NCBI GenBank assembly: GCA_027306985.1 | Contig: DAHUXV010000200.1 | Location: 1 to 35,625, forward strand | Length of the DNA stretch: 35,625 bases | Reading direction: 5' to 3' | Source: Gammaproteobacteria bacterium | GTDB lineage: Bacteria; Pseudomonadota; Gammaproteobacteria; Steroidobacterales; Steroidobacteraceae | Shown: positions 22,795 through 30,631 of the stretch, piece by piece | Numbering within the stretch: position 1 is the first letter of the stretch | How the letters are laid out: each line of letters starts with the position of its first letter | Position numbers and translations under genes: made by a program | Notes under the pieces: generated by a model | The model's database searches: none | The model's input: only the letters and a program-made list of their open reading frames with translations | Told to the model about the DNA's origin: nothing

Positions 22795-24936
22795 TTATTT
22801 CGGCAGCACGAAGCGGATCAGGGTGCGCACGGGCACCTCGACCGGCCGGCCGTCATATCGGGCGGGTCGATAACGCCATTGCGAGATGGCGTCGATCACC
22901 GCACGGTCGAATACGCCCCGCGGGGTCGACTGGGTCACCTTGATGTCCTGCGTATGCCCGCTCTTGTCGACGACGTACTCGACGATCACGCTGCCGCTCA
23001 CCCGGTTCTCCATTGCATCGCCCGGGTACCGCGGCGGCACGTAGTGGATCCGCTTCAGCTCGGCCGCGAGCGCCGCCAGATCAGGCCGCGCGGCCTGATG
23101 CGCTTGCGCCGGCGACGTCGAGTCCAGGCGCTGGACCGAATCCACGGCGGCCTGGCTCGCGCCCCAGCTGCTCGCGGCCGCCAGATCCGCATGCGCCTGC
23201 TGCGTCTCGTGCGACTGGATCTCCGAGCGGGCACGCTCGATCAGCCTCGTGGCGAGCGCGCGCCGGTCCTGCGCGGCCGCGGCCGCCGCGGCTCCCCGCG
23301 GATTGCCGTTCTCGAGCTGCCGCAGATAGTCCGCCGCGCTGTCGCCGGCGGGGGAGGTCAATGCGCCGCTGCTCAGGCGCTGCTGAATCAGGGATACCAG
23401 GCGATCCGTCTTCTCATGCGCGGCCTTGGCCTGCGCGCTCGCGAGCTGCCGCTGGAACTGGGCGAGGGCTGCCGCCGAGGCTCCGTTGGCGCGCGCGGCG
23501 GCGAGCCAGCGACTCTCGTCGGCGGCACTGCCGGAAATCGCATCCTGCTGCGCCTTGCTGAAGAAGGCGGCGGTCAGGGCACTGGCCGCCTGCTCCGTCG
23601 CGGCGGCCGACGGCGCGGCCGCCCGCAGCTGGCTGACATAGTCCTGCGCGCTGTCGCCGGCGGGACTCGTGAGCTCGCCGGCGCGGATGCGATCGCGCAC
23701 CAGCTTCGCCAGGCTCTGCAGCTTGTCCTTCTTCTGTACCCGCGAGAGCTGGGCGCTCCAGGCGGCGAGCTGCGCCGCCGGCACGGCGCCGGACTGGCGG
23801 GCCTGGCGCAGCAGTGCGGCCGCGCGATTTCCATGGCCGCCGGCGAGCGCCTGGCTGATCTCGGCGCCGGAGAGCTGCTGCTGCAGGGCTGACAGGCGCG
23901 GGTCGGCCGGCTCTGCGACCTTCAGTGTCGCCAGCGCCGTGGCGGCCTGATTGTAGTGGTTGCCCGACATCGCCTCGTGAAAGCGGGAGATGCACACATC
24001 GCCCACTCGGCGCAAGCCGTCTTCGGCTTCACCGCTCTTGGGATCGGCCGCGACCGCGGAGCGGTAGAAGACGAGCGCGTTGTCGCCGGTCGGGGTGGTG
24101 AAGCGCCGGTCGCGCATCGCGCGCCGCGCCTTCTCGAGCAGATCATCCACCCGGCCCGCCACGATGGAGGTGTCGACGATCGGCTGCGGCAGGACCGCTG
24201 CGCTCTTCGGCGCCGCCGTGGCGTGCGAGCCGATGGCGCCCGCAGCTTGCGCCTTGCCGGGGGCGGCTGCCGTCCTGCCATGGCTGAAGTACCACGCGCC
24301 GCCCGCGGCGATCGCGACCACGGCAACTGCGACGCCGGCCCAAAGCCCCCACTTGCGCCCGCCTTCCTCAGGCTCCTCGGCCTTCGGGGAATACGACATG
24401 GCGGGCCGGAAGGAATCCAGCGTCACGGTACCGGCAGCGCTCGAGCGCTCCGCGCCTCCGCCGCGCGCGGCGGCGCTGCGGCTTGCGGCATCGGCAATGC
24501 CGGCATCCAGCACCGCCATCGTCTTCGCGCCCTCGATCGGGATCGTGAGCAAAGCAAAGACGCTCGTGCCTTTGACCGCGGCGGCGATCTGCTTCTCGGA
24601 AGCCGCCTCCGCAAACACCACGACGACCGCGTTGGGCGCCTGCTGAGTCGCACGATGCACGTCCGAGCGGACATCGCTCGTTGCGCGTGCATCGATCACC
24701 AGCATCTGCCCTCGTTTGGTGCTCGTGAGTTGCCCGAGCGCCGCATCGATCGAGTCGACTGGATTGACCGATGCCTGTCCGCCGAGCGCCTCTCCGAGCT
24801 CGAGCAGGAAGTCATCGCGATTCGTGAGTGCCGTCAGATCGACGGACGCGCGCTGCACGGGGGGAGGCGACGCCGCGGGATTGCCCGCGTTGCCGGATTC
24901 GGGATTCCTGGGCGCACTCGATGCTGGATTCGCCAC
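22795..24936 (-). CDS. TonB-family protein with degenerate receiver-like N-terminus and internal repeats
   Basis: About 713 aa from GTG 24936, which has GGAG nine bases upstream; TTG 24951 is an in-frame alternative. Residues about 40-150 look like a degenerate receiver: a strand ending in an Asp (MLVIDAR, D82), then VVVVFAEA, and a LTIPI strand where receivers have L-x-KP, so the conserved Lys is gone. A TM helix lies near 195-217. The periplasmic part has three copies of a roughly 37-residue unit centred on LTSPAGDSAxDY with Ala/Gln-rich helices between. The C-terminus (about 625-713) is a TonB domain (YPGDAMENRVSGSVIVEYVV ... QWRYRPARYDGRPVEVPV). It heads the CheA/CheY/CheX-like operon. 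No ExbB/ExbD is present locally. Confidence 0.85.
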   Translation of the reverse strand: MANPASSAPRNPESGNAGNPAASPPPVQRASVDLTALTNRDDFLLELGEALGGQASVNPVDSIDAALGQLTSTKRGQMLVIDARATSDVRSDVHRATQQAPNAVVVVFAEAASEKQIAAAVKGTSVFALLTIPIEGAKTMAVLDAGIADAASRSAAARGGGAERSSAAGTVTLDSFRPAMSYSPKAEEPEEGGRKWGLWAGVAVAVVAIAAGGAWYFSHGRTAAAPGKAQAAGAIGSHATAAPKSAAVLPQPIVDTSIVAGRVDDLLEKARRAMRDRRFTTPTGDNALVFYRSAVAADPKSGEAEDGLRRVGDVCISRFHEAMSGNHYNQAATALATLKVAEPADPRLSALQQQLSGAEISQALAGGHGNRAAALLRQARQSGAVPAAQLAAWSAQLSRVQKKDKLQSLAKLVRDRIRAGELTSPAGDSAQDYVSQLRAAAPSAAATEQAASALTAAFFSKAQQDAISGSAADESRWLAAARANGASAAALAQFQRQLASAQAKAAHEKTDRLVSLIQQRLSSGALTSPAGDSAADYLRQLENGNPRGAAAAAAAQDRRALATRLIERARSEIQSHETQQAHADLAAASSWGASQAAVDSVQRLDSTSPAQAHQAARPDLAALAAELKRIHYVPPRYPGDAMENRVSGSVIVEYVVDKSGHTQDIKVTQSTPRGVFDRAVIDAISQWRYRPARYDGRPVEVPVRTLIRFVLPK
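23299..24147 (-). repeat. Three diverged copies of a protein-level repeat in the TonB-like gene
   Basis: The copies encode residues about 264-300, 406-442 and 511-546 (24147-24037, 23721-23611, 23406-23299). Each reads as a basic helix, then F/L-T-(T/S)-P-(T/A)-GD-(N/S)-A, then (F/D)Y and a helix ending in Pro. Copies two and three are closest. The first lies right after the membrane linker. Confidence 0.75.
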
Positions 24937-25522
24937 TGCTCGTGTCTCCAAGCTCGAAACTGGATCTTCTTCCGCGCGCGACCGGTCCTGGTTCCACCGG
25001 CACCCAAGCGTCCACCCGCTTGATAAAGCACATAAAACGCGGTCTCATGGAGCATATTGCGCGGCCGACGTACCGTAGTGCCGCAGTTCACAGTAACGAC
25101 AGCCCTGTCCGGCGCGCGCGACAGTCGGTCGCGGAAACTCTGAAGCAGTGCTCGCTTTCCGGTCTTGCGCGCAGTGGCGCAGGCCGCGGACAGAACATAA
25201 GATGTCCCCATGCGCGCGGACCCGTTCCCACCTTCTCGCCGCATTCGGGCACAACTGGGCATGCATTTTGCTTTGTCTCCTCTCAGTGCCGCTTCCAGGA
25301 GCGTTTCCCGGCAGGCCCGGCTTTCCACGCGCGTGCGGTTCTCAGAGGCGGTGAACGATCCGCTGTGATGAGCGTCTTAAATAATGTCGCGGGACCGGGG
25401 AATCGAGCGCCACCACGCACCGTGTACAGCGTTGAATCGGACTCGGGAGTCGTCGCGCCGGCATGGTTGCTCTCCCGGTGCATCCTTCATAGGGCCACGA
25501 ACTGAAACGGGAGGGAAGCACG
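24937..25522. other. Divergent intergenic region between the Che-like operon and prkA
   Basis: A 586-nt spacer between two divergent operons, much longer than most gaps here and visibly less GC-rich in places (for example TTAAATAAT at 25377-25385). Open frames across it lack Shine-Dalgarno sequences and protein character. It should hold both promoters; the AT-rich patch at 25377-25385 could be a -10 element for prkA, but no good -35 sits 16-18 nt before it. A small RNA cannot be excluded. Confidence 0.45.
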
Positions 25523-27481
25523 ATGCGATCGCTTTCTACTGACCCGGAATCGACCACTCACTCCGCCTTCATCGAGTCGCTGAGCTCCTTCAGCCGACTC
25601 CACCGCGCGCAGCGCTGGGAAGGCACCTTCGGCGAGTTTCTCGCCGACATCCTGCCGGCGGCCCCCGCGGCCCTGGCGCGGACGAGCCATGAGTACATCT
25701 GGGACATGCTCCGCTGGCACGGCCGCACTGCGCAGCCCGACGCCGCGGAGAGCGTCCGGGCGCGGGAGCTCTTCAAGCGCGAGCTGTTCGGTATCGACGA
25801 GCCGCTGTCGCGCGTAGTGGATTACTTCAAGGCCGCCGCCGCCGGGTCCGATGTTGGCCGCCGGCTGCTGCTGCTGCTCGGGCCTCCTTCCGGCGGCAAG
25901 TCGACGATGGCCATCCTCCTGAAGCGCGGTCTCGAGGAATACAGCCGCACCGAGGAGGGGGCGCTGTACGCCATCAAGGGCTCGCCGCTGCGCGAGAGCC
26001 CCTTGAACCTCATTCCGGCGAGCCTGCGGCCGGAATTCCGCGACCGCTACGGCGTCAGCATCCAGGGGGAGCTCTCGCCCTGGGCGCGCGACTACGTGGA
26101 GCGGGAGTGCGAAGGAGACTTCGTGCGCGTGCCCGTGGAGCGGATCTTCCTGTCGGAAGCCTCGCGCTCCGGCATCGGCACCTACGCTCCGCACGATCCG
26201 ACCACCGCCGACATCGCCGATCTCGTCGGCTCGGTCGATCTCGCCAAGGTCGCGCAGATCGGCGACGAGGGCGATCCGCGCGCCTGGTCGTGGTCCGGCG
26301 CCGTGTATGCCGCCAGCCGCGGCGTGCTCGAGATGATCGAGATCCTGAAGGTGAAGCGGGAGTTCCTCTATCTGCTCCTCACGCTGACGCAGGAGAAGAA
26401 CGTCAAGGTCTCCCGCTTCCCGCTGATCCACGTCGACGAGACCATTCTCGCGCACACCAATCTCGCGGAGTTTCACAAGTTCCTGCAGGAGAAGGAGAAC
26501 GAGGCGCTGCTCGATCGCATGGTGATCATCAAGGTCCCCTACGCGCTCTCCTACCGCGACGAGGCGCGCATCTATCAGAAGCTCGTCTCCGGCGCGCCGG
26601 CGTTCCGCAGCGTGCACCTCGATCCCCACGTGCTCAATCTCGCGGCCGTGTTCGCCATCCTGACGCGGCTGACCAAGCCGGAGCGCGAGGGCCTCGACCT
26701 CGCCAAGAAGCTGCGCCTCTATGCCGGCGAGGCGGTCGAGGGCGCCCCGGAGACCGAGGCCGGGCGCCTGCATGCGGAGTCCCCCGACGAAGGTATGACG
26801 GGTGTCAGTCCGCGATTCATCATCAACGCCATTTCCAACGCCATCACGCGCGGCACGACCCACAGCCTCACCAGCATGGAGCTGCTGCTCGCGCTCAAGG
26901 ACGGCATCGAGAGCGATGCGCGCATGGAGGCGAAGCAGAAGAAGGGCTGGATCGATCATCTGGTGACCGCACGCAAGGAGTTCTACAACCGCTGGGTCAA
27001 GGAGGACGTCCACCGCGCGATGTTCGCCTCCTTCGAGGAAGAGGCGCAGCAGCTCCTGGAGAAGTACCTCGACGAGGTGGAAGCCTCGCTCGATCACCGC
27101 CAGGTCACCGACCCCATCACCGGGGAGACGCGGCCGGCCGACGAGCGGTTCCTGCGCTCGGTGGAGGAGAAGATCAAGGTCTCCGACTCCGGCAAGCTCT
27201 CCTTCCGGCAGGAGGTGGTGCGCAAGGCCATGGTCGCTTTCAAGGCCGGTGAGAAGTTCAAGCTCGTGAGCCACGCGCGCATGCGCGAGGCGATCGAGCA
27301 GTACCTCTTCGAGGAGCGGCGGGATGTCCTCAGGCTCGTCACCTCGACGGCTCGTCCGGACGACGACGCGCGCCAGAAGATCTCGGCCGTGCAGCAACGC
27401 CTGATCACCGAGTACGGCTACGACGAGCACAGCGCGAAGGAAGCCTTGAGCTACGTCACCACTCTGCTCGCCCAGGAGTAG
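25523..27481 (+). CDS. prkA: PrkA (YeaG) serine protein kinase / AAA+ domain protein
   Basis: A 652-aa protein, the family's usual length. The N-terminal AAA+-like domain has Walker A GPPSGGKST (120-128) and a later IHVDETILAHTN segment; the C-terminal part matches the PrkA kinase domain (TGVSPRFIINAISNAI, then long helices with DPITGETRPADERFLRS). PrkA/YeaG is linked to stationary-phase, nitrogen-starvation and general stress responses and phosphorylates protein substrates in vitro. ATG 25523 follows GGGAGGGA. It is the first gene of the prkA-yeaH-spoVR run (33-nt and 4-nt gaps). Confidence 0.95.
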   Translation: MRSLSTDPESTTHSAFIESLSSFSRLHRAQRWEGTFGEFLADILPAAPAALARTSHEYIWDMLRWHGRTAQPDAAESVRARELFKRELFGIDEPLSRVVDYFKAAAAGSDVGRRLLLLLGPPSGGKSTMAILLKRGLEEYSRTEEGALYAIKGSPLRESPLNLIPASLRPEFRDRYGVSIQGELSPWARDYVERECEGDFVRVPVERIFLSEASRSGIGTYAPHDPTTADIADLVGSVDLAKVAQIGDEGDPRAWSWSGAVYAASRGVLEMIEILKVKREFLYLLLTLTQEKNVKVSRFPLIHVDETILAHTNLAEFHKFLQEKENEALLDRMVIIKVPYALSYRDEARIYQKLVSGAPAFRSVHLDPHVLNLAAVFAILTRLTKPEREGLDLAKKLRLYAGEAVEGAPETEAGRLHAESPDEGMTGVSPRFIINAISNAITRGTTHSLTSMELLLALKDGIESDARMEAKQKKGWIDHLVTARKEFYNRWVKEDVHRAMFASFEEEAQQLLEKYLDEVEASLDHRQVTDPITGETRPADERFLRSVEEKIKVSDSGKLSFRQEVVRKAMVAFKAGEKFKLVSHARMREAIEQYLFEERRDVLRLVTSTARPDDDARQKISAVQQRLITEYGYDEHSAKEALSYVTTLLAQE

Positions 27482-27514
27482 CGCACGGCCGCAAAAAGGA
27501 GTACCAGTAGCATC

Positions 27515-28699
27515 ATGGCTGCGAACAGCGAGAGCGGCGGCGGACAGGCGGGCGGCGACGCCGCCAAGTGGTACGAGCTCTTCTCACGCGGCGCGCGCGA
27601 CTGGCTGCGTCACGATGAGAAAGTTCGCGAGTCGGTGCGCCAGCACCTGCCGCAGATCGTCGCCGGCGGGGAGCTGATCAACGGCGGCTCGCGCACCGTC
27701 AGAGTGCCGGTGCGCATGCTCGAGCACTATCACTTTCGACTGCGCCGGCCGGAGGAGCAGCAGGGCGCCGGCCAGGGCAAGGCCAAGCCTGGCGATGTCT
27801 TCGCCGATCCTTCCCGCCAGCGCGGGCCGGGCGAGAAAGGTCCCGGCGGGCAGGACGAGGGCGAGGTGCAGCTGCTGCTCGAGTTCAAGGTGGATGACAT
27901 CGTCGACTGGCTCTGGGAGGAGATGCAGCTCCCCAACCTCAAGGCCCGCGTGGGACCTTCCGAGGAGTCCGACTGGGTGCGCGAGGGCTGGGATCGGCGC
28001 GGGGCGCGGTCCAGGCTCGATCGGCGCCGCTCCTTCAAGGAGCTGGTGAAGCGCCGCGGCGCGCCGGGCGCCACGCCCACCTTCACCGACGAGGACCTTC
28101 GATACCGGCAGCTCGCGCGGCGCCGTCAGCCGGCGATCCACGCCGTCGTCTTCTTCCTCCTCGACGTGTCCGGAAGCATGTCGGATCGCGACCGCAAGCT
28201 CGCCAAGACGTTCTTCTTCTGGGTGGTGCAGGGCCTGCGCCGCGAGTACCGCTCGCTCGAGACCGTGTTCGTCGCGCACACCACGGAGGCCTGGGAGTTC
28301 ACCGAGGCCGAGTTCTTCCAGGTGAGCGGCACCGGCGGCACGGTCGCCTCGACCGGACTCGCCAAGGTGCAGGAGATCATCGACGAGCGCTATAACCCGG
28401 CGCGCTGCAACATCTATCTCTTCTATGCCTCGGACGGTGACAACTCCGTGAGCGATTCCGCCGATGCCCGCGAAGGGCTGTCCGCCATCGCCGAGGACGC
28501 GTGCTTCACCGGTTACGTGGAGGTCTCTTCCGGACTCTCGCGGCAGCTCGCCACCGAGACCGGGCGCCTGTTCGCCGAGCTCGCCGGCGCGGGTTGCGCC
28601 GCGGGCAGTTACGCCCTCAACGACTTCGACGACGTCTGGGACGGCGTCAGACACTTCTTCTCCGCGGAGAGCCGGGCCGAGGAGTCGGCCCCGCCTTGA
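27515..28699 (+). CDS. yeaH: YeaH/YhbH family protein (DUF444)
   Basis: A 394-aa protein of the DUF444 family. The first half is charged, with Gly/Gln-rich stretches; the second half is a von Willebrand A-like domain with a metal-site motif DVSGSMSDRDRKLAK (about 217-231), a Thr in HTTEAWEF and YASDGDNSV further on. YeaH is co-expressed with YeaG/PrkA in E. coli stress responses; its activity is not known. AAAGGAG lies 13 nt before ATG 27515, slightly far. The stop is four bases before the spoVR ATG. Confidence 0.94.
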   Translation: MAANSESGGGQAGGDAAKWYELFSRGARDWLRHDEKVRESVRQHLPQIVAGGELINGGSRTVRVPVRMLEHYHFRLRRPEEQQGAGQGKAKPGDVFADPSRQRGPGEKGPGGQDEGEVQLLLEFKVDDIVDWLWEEMQLPNLKARVGPSEESDWVREGWDRRGARSRLDRRRSFKELVKRRGAPGATPTFTDEDLRYRQLARRRQPAIHAVVFFLLDVSGSMSDRDRKLAKTFFFWVVQGLRREYRSLETVFVAHTTEAWEFTEAEFFQVSGTGGTVASTGLAKVQEIIDERYNPARCNIYLFYASDGDNSVSDSADAREGLSAIAEDACFTGYVEVSSGLSRQLATETGRLFAELAGAGCAAGSYALNDFDDVWDGVRHFFSAESRAEESAPP

Positions 28700-28703
28700 G
28701 GCC

Positions 28704-30068
28704 ATGAGCGACGAGAACTGGCAGAGCTACACCCGACGCATCGAGGAGCTGGCGGCCCGCTCGGGACTCTCGTTCCACCCGGTGGAGTTCGAGGCCGTGC
28801 CCGACACCTTCATGATGGAGATCGCGGTCTACGGCCTGCCGGTGCGCATGCCGCACTGGTCGTTCGGCGTCCGCTACATCTATCAGCTCATCCAGCGGCA
28901 CATGGGGCACTCGCGGCTGTTCGAGGTGGTTTTCCCGGGGAACCCCGGACACGCCTACCTCGCCTCGAGCAATGGCCTGGCGGAGAACGTTCTCGTCACC
29001 GCCCACGTGCTGGGGCACGCCGATTTCTCGCGCAACAATCTCCTTTTCAAGCGTTGCCAGGAGCAGGTCAGCGAGCACATCGTGGAGCATGCGGCCAACC
29101 ACGCCCGCCAGATCCAGCAGGCGATCGAGACGCACGGCCTGCAGCGCGTCGAGACCGTGCTCGATGCCGCCCTGGCCCTGGAGCAACACATCGACGTCGA
29201 CCAGTCGCTGCGCCGCTCCCGATATCCGGAATACCTCCCGGACCGGCGCCCGCCCGACGAAGACGAGTTTCGCAAACGCTTCGCGCAGCTCGAGCCGACG
29301 GCGGCCAGCGCCGGCGTGGAGCCGAAGAAGCGCGCTCCCGTGCCGCCGCATCCGGAGCGCGACCTGCTCTGGTTCGTGGCGCAATATGCGCCGGAGATGG
29401 AGAGCTGGGAGCGCGACATCTTCCTGGCCGTCCGCGAGGAATCGTTCTATTTCTATCCGGTGTTCGCCACTCAGATCATGAACGAGGGGTGGGCCTCGTA
29501 CTGGCACGCGCGCCTGCTGCGCGAGGCGGATTTCGTGCCGCAGCAGGCTTACCTCGACGCCATCAAGTGCCACTCCGACGTGGTGCGGCCGGTCGCGGCC
29601 GACCAGCAGGTCGCGCTCAGCATCAACCCCTATCATCTCGGCTTCGCGATGTGGGAAAAGATCGTCGAAACGCAAGGCCTCGAGGCGGCGCGCAGCATCA
29701 TGACGCAGGATGATGACTTCGCCTTCGTGCGCAACCACCTCACGCGGGAGCTGGCCGAGGAGTTGAGCCTCTTTCGCTACAGCGCGCGCAGCGATGGGCA
29801 GATCAAGATCATGGAGCAGGATCTGCCGGCCCTTCACGAAGCGATCCTCGGGCCGAAATACAACTTCGGCGCGCCCACCGTGTGGGCCAAGCACGTCCGC
29901 AACGACGGCACGCTGGAGCTGGCGCACGACTACACGCTCGACGGCCGCGGCCTCGACCTGGAGCGCAGCCGCAAGGTGCTCGACTATCTGCACCGGGTAT
30001 GGCGGCGGCCGGTGCAGCTCACCACGACCAACCAGGCCGGCCTGGCCCTGGAGCTGACCGCGCCGTGA
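28704..30068 (+). CDS. spoVR: SpoVR family protein (YcgB-like)
   Basis: A 454-aa protein with the SpoVR opening (FHPVEFEAVPDTFMMEIAVYG), PHWSFGVRY, the NPGHAYLASSN stretch, the HVLGHADFSRNN motif, and MNEGWASYWHARL with a conserved His and Glu. SpoVR takes part in spore cortex formation in Bacillus; in non-sporulating proteobacteria the gene travels with prkA and yeaH, and the role is unclear. ATG 28704 is chosen because the frame upstream overlaps yeaH and looks like shadow. Somewhat shorter than the roughly 510-aa E. coli YcgB. Confidence 0.94.
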   Translation: MSDENWQSYTRRIEELAARSGLSFHPVEFEAVPDTFMMEIAVYGLPVRMPHWSFGVRYIYQLIQRHMGHSRLFEVVFPGNPGHAYLASSNGLAENVLVTAHVLGHADFSRNNLLFKRCQEQVSEHIVEHAANHARQIQQAIETHGLQRVETVLDAALALEQHIDVDQSLRRSRYPEYLPDRRPPDEDEFRKRFAQLEPTAASAGVEPKKRAPVPPHPERDLLWFVAQYAPEMESWERDIFLAVREESFYFYPVFATQIMNEGWASYWHARLLREADFVPQQAYLDAIKCHSDVVRPVAADQQVALSINPYHLGFAMWEKIVETQGLEAARSIMTQDDDFAFVRNHLTRELAEELSLFRYSARSDGQIKIMEQDLPALHEAILGPKYNFGAPTVWAKHVRNDGTLELAHDYTLDGRGLDLERSRKVLDYLHRVWRRPVQLTTTNQAGLALELTAP

Positions 30069-30082
30069 TCAAGGCGCTGGAT

Positions 30083-30098
30083 CCGGGCTCCTGCCCGG
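30083..30098 (+). terminator. GC hairpin just after spoVR
   Basis: CCGGGC (30083-30088), loop TCCT, GCCCGG (30093-30098): a perfect 6-bp stem 15 nt after the spoVR stop. No T-tract follows directly. Confidence 0.4.
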
Positions 30099-30106
30099 CC
30101 CAGCGC

Positions 30107-30142
30107 GCGTGGAGCAAAAAAGCGTGGTTTTTTGCTCCACGC
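30107..30142. terminator. Long perfect hairpin between convergent spoVR and the 30200 gene
   Basis: GCGTGGAGCAAAAAA (30107-30121), a six-base loop, and TTTTTTGCTCCACGC (30128-30142) make a perfect 15-bp stem. Being symmetric, it could end transcription from both sides. It differs from a classical terminator because the A/T tract is inside the stem near the loop. Confidence 0.6.
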
Positions 30143-30199
30143 CCGCCACCTGCGGCGGCGGGGCACGTCCCTGTGCCTGGGCGATGGGTTGGTGCCGCG

Positions 30200-30394
30200 T
30201 CATGATCCGGACTTATCTTCGCCCCAGTCCTCCTCCTCGTGGGAGGTGACGATGGACACGGGGTCGCTCGCCGGAAAGCTGTCCGCCAGCGCCTCATCGA
30301 GCTGCCTCTGCACCTTCTCCCGCCGGGACTGCGCCGCGCCGGCCGGCGGCTGCGGCTCGGATGCTCGATCCGGGTGGCGGCGCGACTCGCTCAT
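30200..30394 (-). CDS. Small acidic protein with SFPASDP motif
   Basis: A 64-aa hydrophilic protein. The core QLDEALADSFPASDPVSI is a motif I recognise from many short uncharacterised proteobacterial proteins; the tail is acidic (SHEEEDWGEDKSGS) and the start basic, so it is probably largely disordered. Function unknown. ATG 30394 is preceded by AGGCGGG; the longer open frame to 30610 has no protein character. It is convergent with spoVR across the long hairpin and divergent from the EF-G-like gene. Confidence 0.65.
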   Translation of the reverse strand: MSESRRHPDRASEPQPPAGAAQSRREKVQRQLDEALADSFPASDPVSIVTSHEEEDWGEDKSGS

Positions 30395-30631
30395 GGGCCC
30401 GCCTATCGCAGACAATCGTCTTCGTGGAATAGGACGCTCCCGCCGGCCCTCGGCCCGGTGTCGGGATCGCCCGACGACGCATTTAGCGTGCCAGATGCAA
30501 ATGGCGGGCTGGCGGGAGTACGCTCTCAATCCTCCGGTGGCGCGACGGCGTACCGAGGCCCAGGAGCCTGGCTCCCCCCGACCCCGGCGGATCCCGCCAC
30601 CCCGCTTCACTCCTTAGCCGGGGAGCACACC

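Noticed and set aside
24828..25505. Open frames on both strands in the prkA upstream region
   Set aside because: No Shine-Dalgarno sequence, no protein-like composition, and partial overlap with the TonB-like gene.
25487..27430. A 647-codon antisense frame across prkA
   Set aside because: Arg/Leu/His-rich shadow of a conserved gene.
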